DNA of 64,000 nt from Caballeronia arationis (lineage in GTDB: Bacteria > Pseudomonadota > Gammaproteobacteria > Burkholderiales > Burkholderiaceae), in the NCBI RefSeq assembly GCF_001544975.2, contig NZ_FCOG02000011.1:79741-143740 (forward strand). The letters are read 5' to 3'. The notes under the pieces were generated by a model. That model worked only from the letters and a program-made list of their open reading frames with translations, did no database searches and had not been told where the DNA came from. Positions 7,633-16,436 of this stretch are shown in pieces. Every line of letters begins with the position of its first letter. Position 1 is the stretch's first letter. The translations under genes and the position numbers were made by a program.

Positions 7633-7694
7633 ACGGCATAAAAGCCCAAGCCTCCTTGCGGGGGCTTGGGCCTTATGACGGTCCTTATTTTTTT
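7633..7694. terminator. Bidirectional terminator between convergent units
   Basis: 12-bp stem 7644-7655 with 7660-7671, TTGC loop. On plus it is followed by TTATGACGGTCCTTATTTTTTT; on minus by TTTTATGCCGTTA. The arms GGCATAA and TTATGaC extend the palindrome. It serves both the 7213 gene and the tail tube gene. A second hairpin (7691-7699 with 7704-7712, GAAA loop) follows. Confidence 0.85.
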
Positions 7695-7717
7695 GGCTGG
7701 AAACAGCCAAAATGACC

Positions 7718-8692
7718 TTAGGCGAGGATCGTGTCGCTCGGAACGGCCGAGACCGAGTCCTGAGCCGAGATCACCATATCCGCCGAGATGCTGATGCCGG
7801 TGCCGATCGCCGAGGTCGGGCTGACCTGGTTGACCGCGATCTGCGCGACTTCGTTCTGGTAGCCGGTCGTCGTTGCTGCGACGTTCGGATCGATCTGCTG
7901 AGCGAAGGCGTTCTCGGTGTACGGGTTCGCGTTTGCGATGCTGATCGACGTGAGCAGCTGCTGCGCGAATGCGTCGACGCCCAGTCCGTACTGGGCGATA
8001 CCCGCGTACGTGATGTTGAGGTCGAGCTTGTCGCCCTGCGCCGTGATGTCACGCGAGCCAACGATGTCGCCCGTCGAGAGGGGGAACATGTTCGTCACGA
8101 GCCACGACTTCACGACACGGGTGTGCGTCGGATCCGGTTCGATGAAGATCATCGTGGCCGAATACATGTCAGCCAGCATGTCAGGCGGCGGACCGTACGT
8201 CGAGCCCGAACCGAGCGTCGCAACGTTCGCGAACTTCGTGTCCGGGTCCATCAGCAGGTTCGTGATCCAGCCTTGGTGGAACATCGAGACGGGCATGCCG
8301 TACTTTTCGTTCCACGTGAACTGCGGCTGCGAACGTTCGCGTGTAACGTTCACGACGTCCTGCTGCATGTTCCCGCCACCGCCGACCGGCGTTTCTGCCG
8401 TTTCGACCGTGAGGTGTGCGTTCAGACCTTCGATGCGAATCGCGTGCAGCTCAACCAACGCCCGCAGCGTGCCGACCCAAACGTCCGGGTTGGGCAGATA
8501 CTGGAAGCCAAGCGGCGCTTCGATCAGCAAGCAGATCAGGTTCTTACGAATGTACTGCTGGTTGTTCACCCACTGCGTGTAGTTCGGGGTGAAGCCCATC
8601 TGACCGCCATACTGGAGGTCCACCATGGGGTTGTTGTGACCCTGCGCGAACGCTGTCGTGTTCTGCAGAATCGCGTTTGCGATACGACCCAT
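7718..8692 (-). CDS. Tail tube protein (phiKZ gp30-like)
   Basis: A 324-aa protein directly downstream of the tail sheath gene on the same strand, the arrangement of phiKZ gp29 (sheath) and gp30 (tube). It begins MGRIANAILQNTTAFAQGHN and ends in a Ser/Thr/Ala-rich stretch. It is beta-rich with few charges in its core, like tube proteins, and uses highly preferred codons, consistent with one of the most abundant virion proteins. The start follows a GGAG on the minus strand. It polymerises inside the sheath to form the DNA channel. Assignment rests on gene order and size more than on motifs. Confidence 0.75.
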   Translation of the reverse strand: MGRIANAILQNTTAFAQGHNNPMVDLQYGGQMGFTPNYTQWVNNQQYIRKNLICLLIEAPLGFQYLPNPDVWVGTLRALVELHAIRIEGLNAHLTVETAETPVGGGGNMQQDVVNVTRERSQPQFTWNEKYGMPVSMFHQGWITNLLMDPDTKFANVATLGSGSTYGPPPDMLADMYSATMIFIEPDPTHTRVVKSWLVTNMFPLSTGDIVGSRDITAQGDKLDLNITYAGIAQYGLGVDAFAQQLLTSISIANANPYTENAFAQQIDPNVAATTTGYQNEVAQIAVNQVSPTSAIGTGISISADMVISAQDSVSAVPSDTILA

Positions 8693-8755
8693 GTTTCATT
8701 CTCCTGAAGGCCAGCCGGACCCACGCTCACGCGGAACCGGTCATGGCATGGGTGG

Positions 8756-10858
8756 TTAGTTGCTCGACGAGAGGGCGTCCAGGCGGTAACTCTGAATGGC
8801 CAAAGTCCCGACTGTCCTTAGGTTCGGCGCGTAGATTGCGATCACCAGCGTCCAGCTGTAGCCACGTTGCGCATCGGCGCCCGTGATGGTCGTCGTCGGG
8901 ACGATCGTGAAGCGGTTGTCGAAGATGCCCGACACGCGGTCCGTCACGTACTTGTTGATGTCCTTGATGAGCTGGGCGCTCGTGCGCTTCGTGTCACCGG
9001 AGAACGTACGACGAGCCTTGTCACCGATCTTCTCGAGCTGGCAAATCGCCATCGCGTTGAAGAACGAGTTCAGCACCGACGTGTCGTTGTCGTAGATCGT
9101 CTTCAGCGCCGGGAAGTAGGCCTTCCGACGCTCAAACGCCTCGACACCCACCATGCCGTTGGTCCAGTCGACGTTGCGGACCTTCGCCGGCCAGAACACG
9201 CAGTTCAGATCCGAGAACAGGTCGATTTCCGAACCCGGCGTCGTATCGAACGCGTTGCCCGACTTCCACTTGCCGTTGCTCGCGCCCATGTACCCCGCTG
9301 CCTTCGAGGCCAGTTCGATCGTGAGCGGAAGCGGCTTCGTGTACTGGCTGCCCGTGAGCGTGCCCGAGCCTGGTACGATCATGCCGCGCATGGTCGGCGT
9401 GCCGAAGTAATCCGATTCCGGGAACTGCTGGAGGTACGCCTTCAGCGCGATCGCCATGGACGACTCTTCTTCCGCGGTGAGCGGGGGCGAGAGGGTCGAG
9501 AACGTCGACAGGGCGACGAACGTGTCCTTGCGCTGCGAGATGAACTGCGCGATCGCCTTCTTCGCGGTCAGGGGGTAGCCCGAGTCCCAGAAGATCGATT
9601 CCGGTGCCAAGACCATGTCCTGAACCGGGTTCGTCAGATCCGAGTAGATCGACATGAAGTCCGACACGAGGCCTGCGAAGAGGGTGTCGTTCATCGTGCC
9701 GTCCGAACCGCCAGCGGCCCAGAGGGTCGTCGATTCGCCCAGGTAGGCTGCATCCGTGCCTTCGGAGTCGATCTGGAACGTCGAGTACGGAGCGCCCTGC
9801 GAGGACACGCCGCTCACGAAGTTGAAGAGCCACTCTTCGCCGTCAGCGCCGGTGAAGTCAGAGAACTGGTTGATCGCCGGAGTTTCCGCGGCATAGAACT
9901 CGCCGACCAGCTCCGCGACATTGCTGTCGTAGACGTGCAGCTTGCCGAACGTGCCGAAGATGTCAGCCACGCCGCTCGGGTCGTTCAGGCTCTGGTACGA
10001 CGAGATGAAGATGTCCTGGATCGAGATCTGGTTGTCCAGCGCCACGTTGATCGTGTTCGGCTTGAACGTCACTTCCAAGGACTGCGAGCCAGCGATCGAC
10101 GCTGCAACCTTGCCCGTCGCGTTGGACGCACTGCGCTGCACGCAGGCGACACGGAAAGGGTAGACGAGGTCGTCTTCGATGAAGTTCGGATTGGCCGGCG
10201 TGCTGGAGTTCACGGTCGGTGCCCAGAGACGCAGGCCACAGTTGTTGCCGTACTCGCCGAAGCTCGACACTTGCAGGTCGAGGATCGGGAAGCGGGTCGA
10301 GGTGGTCGACGTGCCAGACGTTTGGTCACCTGCCATCTGGGTCGCGGTGCCGAAGTCGCTTGCGCCGTTGGTGTAGCTGACTTCCGAGAGCACCCACTTT
10401 GCGACGAAGCCGGGCATCGTTGCGCCGTTGCCGGTTACGGCGACCTTCGCCCCGTTCGTGTCCGTCTTGAACGAGCCATCGGTGTTGCGTTCGTATTGCT
10501 GGATGTCCGTCGCCAGCACGTCCAGCCACAGACGCAGCGACGCCGGGGGATTCGCATCCGCCGGTTGCATCCGTCGCACCTGGATGGCGTTGCCTTGTCC
10601 GTTCACCGTGCTCGCGAGCACGGTTGCGTGGTTTGCCCACTTCTTGCGCAGATCGAAAGAGTCCGCGCCGTAGATGGTTTGCAGGTCCGCCCCGGACACC
10701 AGCTCGGTCGTCAATGGGCCCTTCTGCGTGTACAGCGGGATCAGCGGGAGGTGCTGCGGGATCTGCTCCGGCGTCGGTGTGACCTGCTGGGTACTCAGAT
10801 CCTGAGTGCCCTGCATGATGGTCATCGGAGCGCCATTGACAATCTGTGCCGTTGTCAT
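8756..10858 (-). CDS. Contractile tail sheath protein (phiKZ gp29-like)
   Basis: 700 aa, the length of phiKZ-group sheath proteins. It opens with a region typical of sheaths (QQVTPTPEQIPQHLPLIPLY, then TQKGPLTTELVSGADLQTIY, where the last part resembles the early domain that crosses subunits). It closes with a C-terminal domain after FWPAKVRNVDWTNGMVGVEA, followed by KADRFSGDTKRTS-type handshake sequence. Large beta-rich insertions lie in the middle. The sheath contracts to drive the tube through the envelope. A TATG core on the minus strand at 10909-10912, 50 bp upstream of the start, is a candidate late promoter. The 665-aa plus-strand ORF across it is a shadow. Confidence 0.85.
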   Translation of the reverse strand: MTTAQIVNGAPMTIMQGTQDLSTQQVTPTPEQIPQHLPLIPLYTQKGPLTTELVSGADLQTIYGADSFDLRKKWANHATVLASTVNGQGNAIQVRRMQPADANPPASLRLWLDVLATDIQQYERNTDGSFKTDTNGAKVAVTGNGATMPGFVAKWVLSEVSYTNGASDFGTATQMAGDQTSGTSTTSTRFPILDLQVSSFGEYGNNCGLRLWAPTVNSSTPANPNFIEDDLVYPFRVACVQRSASNATGKVAASIAGSQSLEVTFKPNTINVALDNQISIQDIFISSYQSLNDPSGVADIFGTFGKLHVYDSNVAELVGEFYAAETPAINQFSDFTGADGEEWLFNFVSGVSSQGAPYSTFQIDSEGTDAAYLGESTTLWAAGGSDGTMNDTLFAGLVSDFMSIYSDLTNPVQDMVLAPESIFWDSGYPLTAKKAIAQFISQRKDTFVALSTFSTLSPPLTAEEESSMAIALKAYLQQFPESDYFGTPTMRGMIVPGSGTLTGSQYTKPLPLTIELASKAAGYMGASNGKWKSGNAFDTTPGSEIDLFSDLNCVFWPAKVRNVDWTNGMVGVEAFERRKAYFPALKTIYDNDTSVLNSFFNAMAICQLEKIGDKARRTFSGDTKRTSAQLIKDINKYVTDRVSGIFDNRFTIVPTTTITGADAQRGYSWTLVIAIYAPNLRTVGTLAIQSYRLDALSSSN

Positions 10859-10908
10859 GGTTGAGTTCCTGTCAATAATGGTATGGGTTCGAAGACGATG
10901 CGCCGCAT

Positions 10909-10946
10909 CATATTAATTCCGACGTTTCGCACTACTTAGGTGTATG
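10909..10946. promoter_or_regulatory. Divergent candidate late promoters (TATG cores)
   Basis: The 187-bp gap between divergent sheath and 11046 genes holds TTAATATG on the minus strand (TATG at 10912-10909) and GTGTATGACC on plus (TATG at 10943-10946). Both precede virion genes, and TATG is the reported phiKZ late core. The motif is only four bases, so chance matches are likely. Confidence 0.35.
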
Positions 10947-11045
10947 ACCCCGGCACACAGACCCGGTGTGCAAGAAACGCACGAATTTCTTTAAGACATA
11001 GGATGCTGTCGGTGCCCCGACGGCATGACGCGACGAGGCTCTAAG

Positions 11046-11960
11046 ATGAAGCTCTTTTACACTGCATACGACACGACCGCGTGCAGCGGCTACGTGTTGG
11101 ACAAGCTCGAGGCGAGCCTCAAAGCGGCGGTGATTCACCTGCAATATCACCGTGACAACGGCTCGAACATCATCGAGATTCAAGGCAACGGATCGGTGGC
11201 GGCAGCCGTGCCCGAGTTCCAGCACCCCTTCATGCTCGAGTTCGATGGCGAGAAACTCATCTGCATCGACGCGCGCCCGTACGGCAGCTTCGATCGCCTG
11301 AAGGGAACATTCGTTGTTCGCAACACGATTGAGCATGCGCTGCTTCTACGTCGCGCTCAGCTGAACGATGTCTGGATCAACGAGGACTCGGCACTCTTGC
11401 GCGATGTCTCCCCGGTCGCGATGAACCTCTTCGCGAGCTGGGTGAGCGAGAACGTGGCACGGCGCTTTGCGCTGGACCCGAAGGAACAGCTCAACCTCGC
11501 TATCCTCGCGGCGTTCCATTACCAGTCGCTCTTCACCGACGCGTCGTTCCTCGACGACACGATGCGCATGAAGATGGCCACGCAGATCTCGCGCGGCATG
11601 CGCTGCTCAGCGGAAGACGTGCTCTCGGTGCTCGACGACCAATCGCGTCCCTGCCACAGCATTGCTGACTTCTGCTCGTTCGCCGCCGGCGCGACCGGAA
11701 GCGTGCGCCTGCAAGCCTTCAATCCGGGCGTGCTGGTGAGCATCATCAAGGGAACGTGGTTCGGCGTCGGCGCAGCAGAAATGCTGGCTGTGGCGCTCGA
11801 GCATCCGCCCACCTGGCTAGCTCTTCTGATGGCCGCGCACGTGGAGCGCACCTACAAGAATTCGGGCCTCGCCAAGCTCGTCGAGCGTCAGGCGCACAAG
11901 GAGCCGAACAAGCAGTTCCTGCGCGCTGTGCTCAACCTCACGCAACTGGCAACCGCCTAA
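11046..11960 (+). CDS. Virion structural protein (phiKZ gp28-position, 304 aa)
   Basis: GAGG at 11035-11038 favours ATG 11046 over ATG 11025. The protein begins MKLFYTAYDTTACSGYVLD and is mostly helical after residue 100. It is the first of four plus-strand genes running to TerL. In phiKZ the order TerL-gp26-gp27-gp28-sheath-tube is conserved, and this gene takes the gp28 slot next to the sheath. A tail or neck component is likely from context. No enzymatic motif. A 10-bp hairpin follows the stop. Confidence 0.65.
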   Translation: MKLFYTAYDTTACSGYVLDKLEASLKAAVIHLQYHRDNGSNIIEIQGNGSVAAAVPEFQHPFMLEFDGEKLICIDARPYGSFDRLKGTFVVRNTIEHALLLRRAQLNDVWINEDSALLRDVSPVAMNLFASWVSENVARRFALDPKEQLNLAILAAFHYQSLFTDASFLDDTMRMKMATQISRGMRCSAEDVLSVLDDQSRPCHSIADFCSFAAGATGSVRLQAFNPGVLVSIIKGTWFGVGAAEMLAVALEHPPTWLALLMAAHVERTYKNSGLAKLVERQAHKEPNKQFLRAVLNLTQLATA

Positions 11961-11978
11961 TTCCTCTCAAGACTCAAG

Positions 11979-12008
11979 ACTCCTGGGGTGCTGTATGGCC
12001 CCAGGAGT
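11979..12008 (+). terminator. 10-bp hairpin with TATG in the loop
   Basis: ACTCCTGGGG (11979-11988) pairs perfectly with CCCCAGGAGT (11999-12008); the 10-nt loop reads TGCTGTATGG. No T run follows. It lies 20 bp before the next start, so it may process or punctuate the transcript, and the loop carries a TATG core. Confidence 0.5.
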
Positions 12009-12027
12009 ATTCGCCATTGGGTGACTC

Positions 12028-14640
12028 ATGTTTGATTACCTCGTCGATAACGCACTGAAAAATATCTGGTGCGCGCCGGCGCAAGACCGGCAGGACATCT
12101 TCCAGCTGGCGAGATTGACGCCCGATGGTGGTGCGATGAACACGGTTCAGGTCGGCTGGAGACAGTACGATCTCCCTTCCAAGGGCGTGTACTTCCACGT
12201 GTACCAGATCGGTCAGATCAGCCCGCACATGGTCGGGCTGCTTTCTTCGGCGACGTCATGGACCACGTTCTCGACGGCCATGAACGCGAACAATCTGATC
12301 GCGGATCTATACACGAACGAGGGCTTGCAGATGCCTCGGTTCCAGTCGTACTTCATGGTCACGAAGAATAAGAACCTCATCGTGGCAGTCCAGTTCGAAT
12401 CGCCCATCGCGGTCAACCTGGACACGGACGCACTTTTTCTCCGTCTGTACAGCAACGCGTTCTTTCAAAGTCCGCGTGCAACGCTCGGTGCGACCAAGAA
12501 CTACATCGAGACGGCGGGTGTCGTGCCTGCCTTCAAGAGCGACATCCTGAACATTCAGAACAAGATTGCGGCGCTCGCGACGAAACCCGGCGCAGTGTAT
12601 GCGTTCATCAACGGCTACAAGGTCGATCAGGTGAACGTGCTGACCGCCCAGATCGGGGATGTTATCGAGTACCTCTACGACAGCTCGGTCTACAAGGTCG
12701 TCGACTTTCCGTTTCTGAATCTGCCCACGTTCAGCAGCACCCTCGATAGCAAGTTCAAGTATCTGCTGCACTACAACGGCACGAGCGACAACACGATCGA
12801 CTTCCAGGACGACGTGGACGTGTGGATCTATTACACGTTCCCGAGCGGCTTCACCAAGGGTCTCTACTACCATCACAACCGTCCGGACGCCCTGCGTAAC
12901 GTCACGCATCGCGACTACTCGATGCCGACCGCGTATGTGGCCGGGTTCGTGGCAGATCAGGATGATTGGGTAGCGGCGGCCAAGGTCACGATCCGTCTGC
13001 ACATCCGTCAAGCGGGGTTCGCGCGACCGCTCGCCTACGAAAGCAATCGCATCATGGAGCTTTACAAGCTTCCGGACGCGGGCATCGTAAGCGCCATGGC
13101 TGGCGCCAACTCGACGCTCGAAAATTGGCAGGCCGCCACGCTCGAAGCATCGTCGTATGCGCAGGTGATGGGCGCACAGCCGGCGACGAAGGTCACGCGA
13201 CAACTGGTCGAAGACGCGTATGGCTATAACGCGACCAGTCAGCTCGTCGGAAACAGCCCGCTCATTCCGACCAAGCAATCCGGTCAGTTGATCGTCACGC
13301 TGCCCTACAACCTGCAAAGTAACTCATCCGCGTGGGAATACGACAGCGAAGGCACGCTGCTCGGTTTCTATAACCATGCGAGCGGTGGCGTCTACACCTG
13401 TCAGAACAGCACCTGCGCCCTTGTCGAGATGTACGCCGGTACGGCAGGCCAGCAGTTGGACGACACGTACGGGATGACGACGCAGACGCTCAACCCTGCG
13501 CTCGACTACCGCATGTACACGTGCCCGGTCGATCAGATCACCGGCAAGCCGACCTATGCCTGGGAAGACGTGACGGGCAGCAGCCAGTACTCGATCGTGG
13601 GCACGACGCTCACATGGGCGATCGATCCAACGAAGGTCTACACCTGCGTGCGAAGCAACAAGGTGATGCTCGCCTACACGCTCTACATCCAGCCGCAGGA
13701 AGGCTACCTGCCGATTCAGATCCAGCAGGAAGGCATTCGGAACTATGTGTTGCAGCTCTTCGCGATGCAGATTCCCATGGGGCAACTCGATGTGTTCGTG
13801 AATGGCCGGACGATGATCGACGAGCTCGACTTCGTGATGCAGTTTCCGACGATCATGATCAACAACGTGACGGCGCTCGACTTCCCGCAAGACAAACAGC
13901 AGCAGATCACGATTCGTTGGAGCGGATTCTGCAATCGCGATCTGACGCCGCGCAGCTATCGTGAAACGGGCTGGGTGCAGTACGGTCTGCTCTCGAACAA
14001 CAACCGCTACAACATCCGGGACGACGACGTTACCCGGATCGTCATGGGCGGGGGTGTCTATCCGAAGTCCGCACTCAAGTTCGCGGAGAGCTCGGCGGAT
14101 GTGCTGGGACCGCAATCCATCAACGGACAGCCTTACCAGATTCAGAAGGTGGTGGTGCCAATGTTGGGCGTGACCACCGAGGACACGTACGTGTATCTCG
14201 AGAAGGCAATGGCGATCGACAAGGCCGTCGAAGATTACATGACCTTGTACTACCCGCTGCCCCAAGCGAGTGGTCCCGACACGATCACGGAGTTGTATCC
14301 GGTCTTCAGTCCGTTCTCCTGCAAGATCATCTACGACCTTGTGCTCGGCATCATCGACGAAGCACCGTTCAGGCAGTTTTACAACGACGCGTATGTGAAG
14401 CAGGTGTGCGCGCCGTACGAGTACTTGCTGGCGTACGACCCGACGCAAACGGCGAACCGCCCAGACCCGAACTTCGTCACGATCCGCCCGCACAACCTGA
14501 CGGTCACGATCTCGCTCGACCTGTACGCCTACAACTTCCTGAATCACGTTATCCGCATCTACCTGAACGGTCTGGTGCAGTTGAACAACTTCGTCTCGAT
14601 CGCCAGCATCAGCAGCGCCAGCGCGATCAGCAGCAGCTAA
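12028..14640 (+). CDS. Large virion structural protein (phiKZ gp27-position, 870 aa)
   Basis: Starts at ATG 12028 after GGGTGACTC. Very Tyr/Asn/Thr-rich beta-structured protein with long runs of strand-like sequence (PQEGYLPIQIQQEGIRNYVL; DELDFVMQFPTIMINNVTAL). It ends in a Ser/Ala/Ile-rich tail. Gene order places it at phiKZ gp27, one of the tail or baseplate structural proteins between terminase and sheath. Codon bias matches the other virion genes. No lysozyme or peptidase motif was seen. Exact location in the virion is not deducible. Confidence 0.65.
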   Translation: MFDYLVDNALKNIWCAPAQDRQDIFQLARLTPDGGAMNTVQVGWRQYDLPSKGVYFHVYQIGQISPHMVGLLSSATSWTTFSTAMNANNLIADLYTNEGLQMPRFQSYFMVTKNKNLIVAVQFESPIAVNLDTDALFLRLYSNAFFQSPRATLGATKNYIETAGVVPAFKSDILNIQNKIAALATKPGAVYAFINGYKVDQVNVLTAQIGDVIEYLYDSSVYKVVDFPFLNLPTFSSTLDSKFKYLLHYNGTSDNTIDFQDDVDVWIYYTFPSGFTKGLYYHHNRPDALRNVTHRDYSMPTAYVAGFVADQDDWVAAAKVTIRLHIRQAGFARPLAYESNRIMELYKLPDAGIVSAMAGANSTLENWQAATLEASSYAQVMGAQPATKVTRQLVEDAYGYNATSQLVGNSPLIPTKQSGQLIVTLPYNLQSNSSAWEYDSEGTLLGFYNHASGGVYTCQNSTCALVEMYAGTAGQQLDDTYGMTTQTLNPALDYRMYTCPVDQITGKPTYAWEDVTGSSQYSIVGTTLTWAIDPTKVYTCVRSNKVMLAYTLYIQPQEGYLPIQIQQEGIRNYVLQLFAMQIPMGQLDVFVNGRTMIDELDFVMQFPTIMINNVTALDFPQDKQQQITIRWSGFCNRDLTPRSYRETGWVQYGLLSNNNRYNIRDDDVTRIVMGGGVYPKSALKFAESSADVLGPQSINGQPYQIQKVVVPMLGVTTEDTYVYLEKAMAIDKAVEDYMTLYYPLPQASGPDTITELYPVFSPFSCKIIYDLVLGIIDEAPFRQFYNDAYVKQVCAPYEYLLAYDPTQTANRPDPNFVTIRPHNLTVTISLDLYAYNFLNHVIRIYLNGLVQLNNFVSIASISSASAISSS

Positions 14641-14664
14641 TTCTTTCCCTCTTTGGAGTCGTCA

Positions 14665-16356
14665 ATGGCTGACGCAGTCAATCTGCCGACCGGCACCGAC
14701 GGGGGCGTCCCGATCTACAACCCAAATGGGCTGTGGCAGATCTGGGCGCTTCAGTCCGTCTTTCAGGGCCAGTCCGGCAGTAACATGTACATCCCGAAGG
14801 TCAACGACTACGTCTGCGACTACACCACGAACGACTGGTATCGGGTGGCGGTGGTCGATCCGGTGACCTACATCCCGACCCTGGTCGCGCTCACCACGGC
14901 GCCCAATGCCGTGATGACCTCCGGCGATCTGCTTCAGGGTGTGGGGCCGGGCACACAGGCCGATACTTACCGCGTCTATCTGGATACGAGCGTGATCCCG
15001 TACTCGCTCGCGGTCGACGCGCGTCTGTGGTTCCCGGGCGACGAAGCAGCGTTTGTGAAGATCTTCACAGGCGCGGACTTCTCGAACAACAACAACTGCA
15101 TCTCGGCGAATTACGATCAGTCCGGCAAGTTGCTCAATCAGGCGATTCCGACCACGCCGAAGACCGTCACGTTCCCGGACGGCTCGTCTGGCACGGTGAT
15201 GACGGTCCCTGTCTGCTACACCAACGTGCAAGTCGCTGATGGCACGCCGGTGACGGCCGTGGCGTACTCGAGCTCGGGCATGGTCGTCTCGAAGCGACAG
15301 CTGCTGGTCGAAAACACCTCGTTCATCCGTCTGGCGGATACGGGCGTGAAGTATGTGACGGGCATCCAGCTGCTCTCGCCGTTCCTCTCGACGTCTGATC
15401 CGACGCTCATCCAGTTCCCGGTCAACGTGCTGCTCTCGGGCCTGAACCTCATGGGTGTGGTGCAGTACAGCGACGGCTCGTCGGCAACGCTGCCGGTGGA
15501 TGGCACGAAGTTCCAGATCTTCGGTTTCGACAGCTTCGTTTCGACGGTCGTGGGCGAGAAGTTCGACCTGGTGCTCAAGTACAACCTGTCTTCGGACGAG
15601 GCGGTCTATGGCGCGAACTCGGTCAACAACGCCAAGTTCATCACGTCCAAGTACAGCGCTGTCACGATCAACGAAGACGGCGACTACACGCTGAAGCTCT
15701 TCGCGTTCCCGGTGTGGATCGACGCGGTGAGCGGCTACCGCCTGCAGTGGTACCTGTACGAACTCGATCGCAGCAACTGGTGGAATGTCACGAGTCTGGT
15801 TACCTTCTCGCCGGCCTCGCCCGCATTCCAACCGCTGGGCTACGGTATCCAGCAGAACATCGAAGGTCAGGTTCAGCTGAACAAGGTCGATCCGGGCTTC
15901 ACGAACTACCTGTTCACGGCGACCGTAGCGATCACGCTTCTGGCACCGGGCACACAGTCGTCGCCGTGGGAAGTCCAGTTCGAGCCGGGTCAGCAACCGC
16001 CGTTCGGTCCGGGCAACTTCGCCGCGACCACGATGTTGGCGGCGAACAACTACACCCTCAACCTGACCAGCGGTTACGCGTCCCAGGCGGATTGGCTGCA
16101 AGCGTTTTACTACAACGCGCTGCCATTGACCGATCTCGCCCAGGAAGCAAGCGTGCCGGTGCCGACGCACTTTGCGATTCAGATGCCCGACGGCAGCTCG
16201 CCGATCGTCTGTCTGCTCTCGCAGTGGAACTCGACGCAGACCTCCACGACGCCGATCGCCGATCGCAGCACGTTGTTCATCACGTTCTTCCTGCGCACCA
16301 GCACAAACGACCTTCAGCTCTCCATCGCGGGTATCCCCGTTCAACAGACCAACTGA
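14665..16356 (+). CDS. Virion structural protein (phiKZ gp26-position, 563 aa)
   Basis: GGAG at 14655-14658 sets the start at ATG 14665. The sequence is Ser/Thr/Asp/Val-rich and beta-strand dominated (GTDGGVPIYNPNGLWQIWAL near the N-terminus), like tail fibre or decoration proteins. It shows Ig/FN3-like strand spacing (TYIPTLVALTTAPNAVMTSG; VTAVAYSSSGMVVSKRQLLV). It lies between the 870-aa gene and TerL, the phiKZ gp26 slot. A strong hairpin follows the stop. A structural role is likely; a specific one cannot be given. Confidence 0.6.
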   Translation: MADAVNLPTGTDGGVPIYNPNGLWQIWALQSVFQGQSGSNMYIPKVNDYVCDYTTNDWYRVAVVDPVTYIPTLVALTTAPNAVMTSGDLLQGVGPGTQADTYRVYLDTSVIPYSLAVDARLWFPGDEAAFVKIFTGADFSNNNNCISANYDQSGKLLNQAIPTTPKTVTFPDGSSGTVMTVPVCYTNVQVADGTPVTAVAYSSSGMVVSKRQLLVENTSFIRLADTGVKYVTGIQLLSPFLSTSDPTLIQFPVNVLLSGLNLMGVVQYSDGSSATLPVDGTKFQIFGFDSFVSTVVGEKFDLVLKYNLSSDEAVYGANSVNNAKFITSKYSAVTINEDGDYTLKLFAFPVWIDAVSGYRLQWYLYELDRSNWWNVTSLVTFSPASPAFQPLGYGIQQNIEGQVQLNKVDPGFTNYLFTATVAITLLAPGTQSSPWEVQFEPGQQPPFGPGNFAATTMLAANNYTLNLTSGYASQADWLQAFYYNALPLTDLAQEASVPVPTHFAIQMPDGSSPIVCLLSQWNSTQTSTTPIADRSTLFITFFLRTSTNDLQLSIAGIPVQQTN

Positions 16357-16372
16357 TCAATCTGTCGTCTGT

Positions 16373-16400
16373 CCCGCCTTCCCCCGCTGGGGAGGACGGG
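16373..16400 (+). terminator. Hairpin between the 14665 gene and TerL
   Basis: 12-position stem (16373-16384 with 16389-16400) with one mismatch and a 4-nt loop. It contains a GGAGG that would be an excellent Shine-Dalgarno for GTG 16401 if unfolded, so it may also control TerL translation. Confidence 0.6.
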
Positions 16401-16436
16401 GTGGACGGCGTGTTGTTTGGTTCATTGAGAAAGAAA

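Noticed and set aside
8867..10864. 665-aa plus-strand ORF
   Set aside because: Antisense shadow of the tail sheath gene; Arg-rich low-information composition.
12307..14547. Two long minus-strand ORFs (336 and 407 aa)
   Set aside because: Shadows of the 870-aa virion gene; same codon-bias artefact.
14662..16344. 560-aa minus-strand ORF
   Set aside because: Shadow of the 14665-16356 gene.
15714..16436. Upstream extension of the TerL frame to 989 aa
   Set aside because: It overlaps the preceding virion gene in another frame and passes through a terminator hairpin; the encoded sequence is shadow-like and TerL homology begins near 16437.
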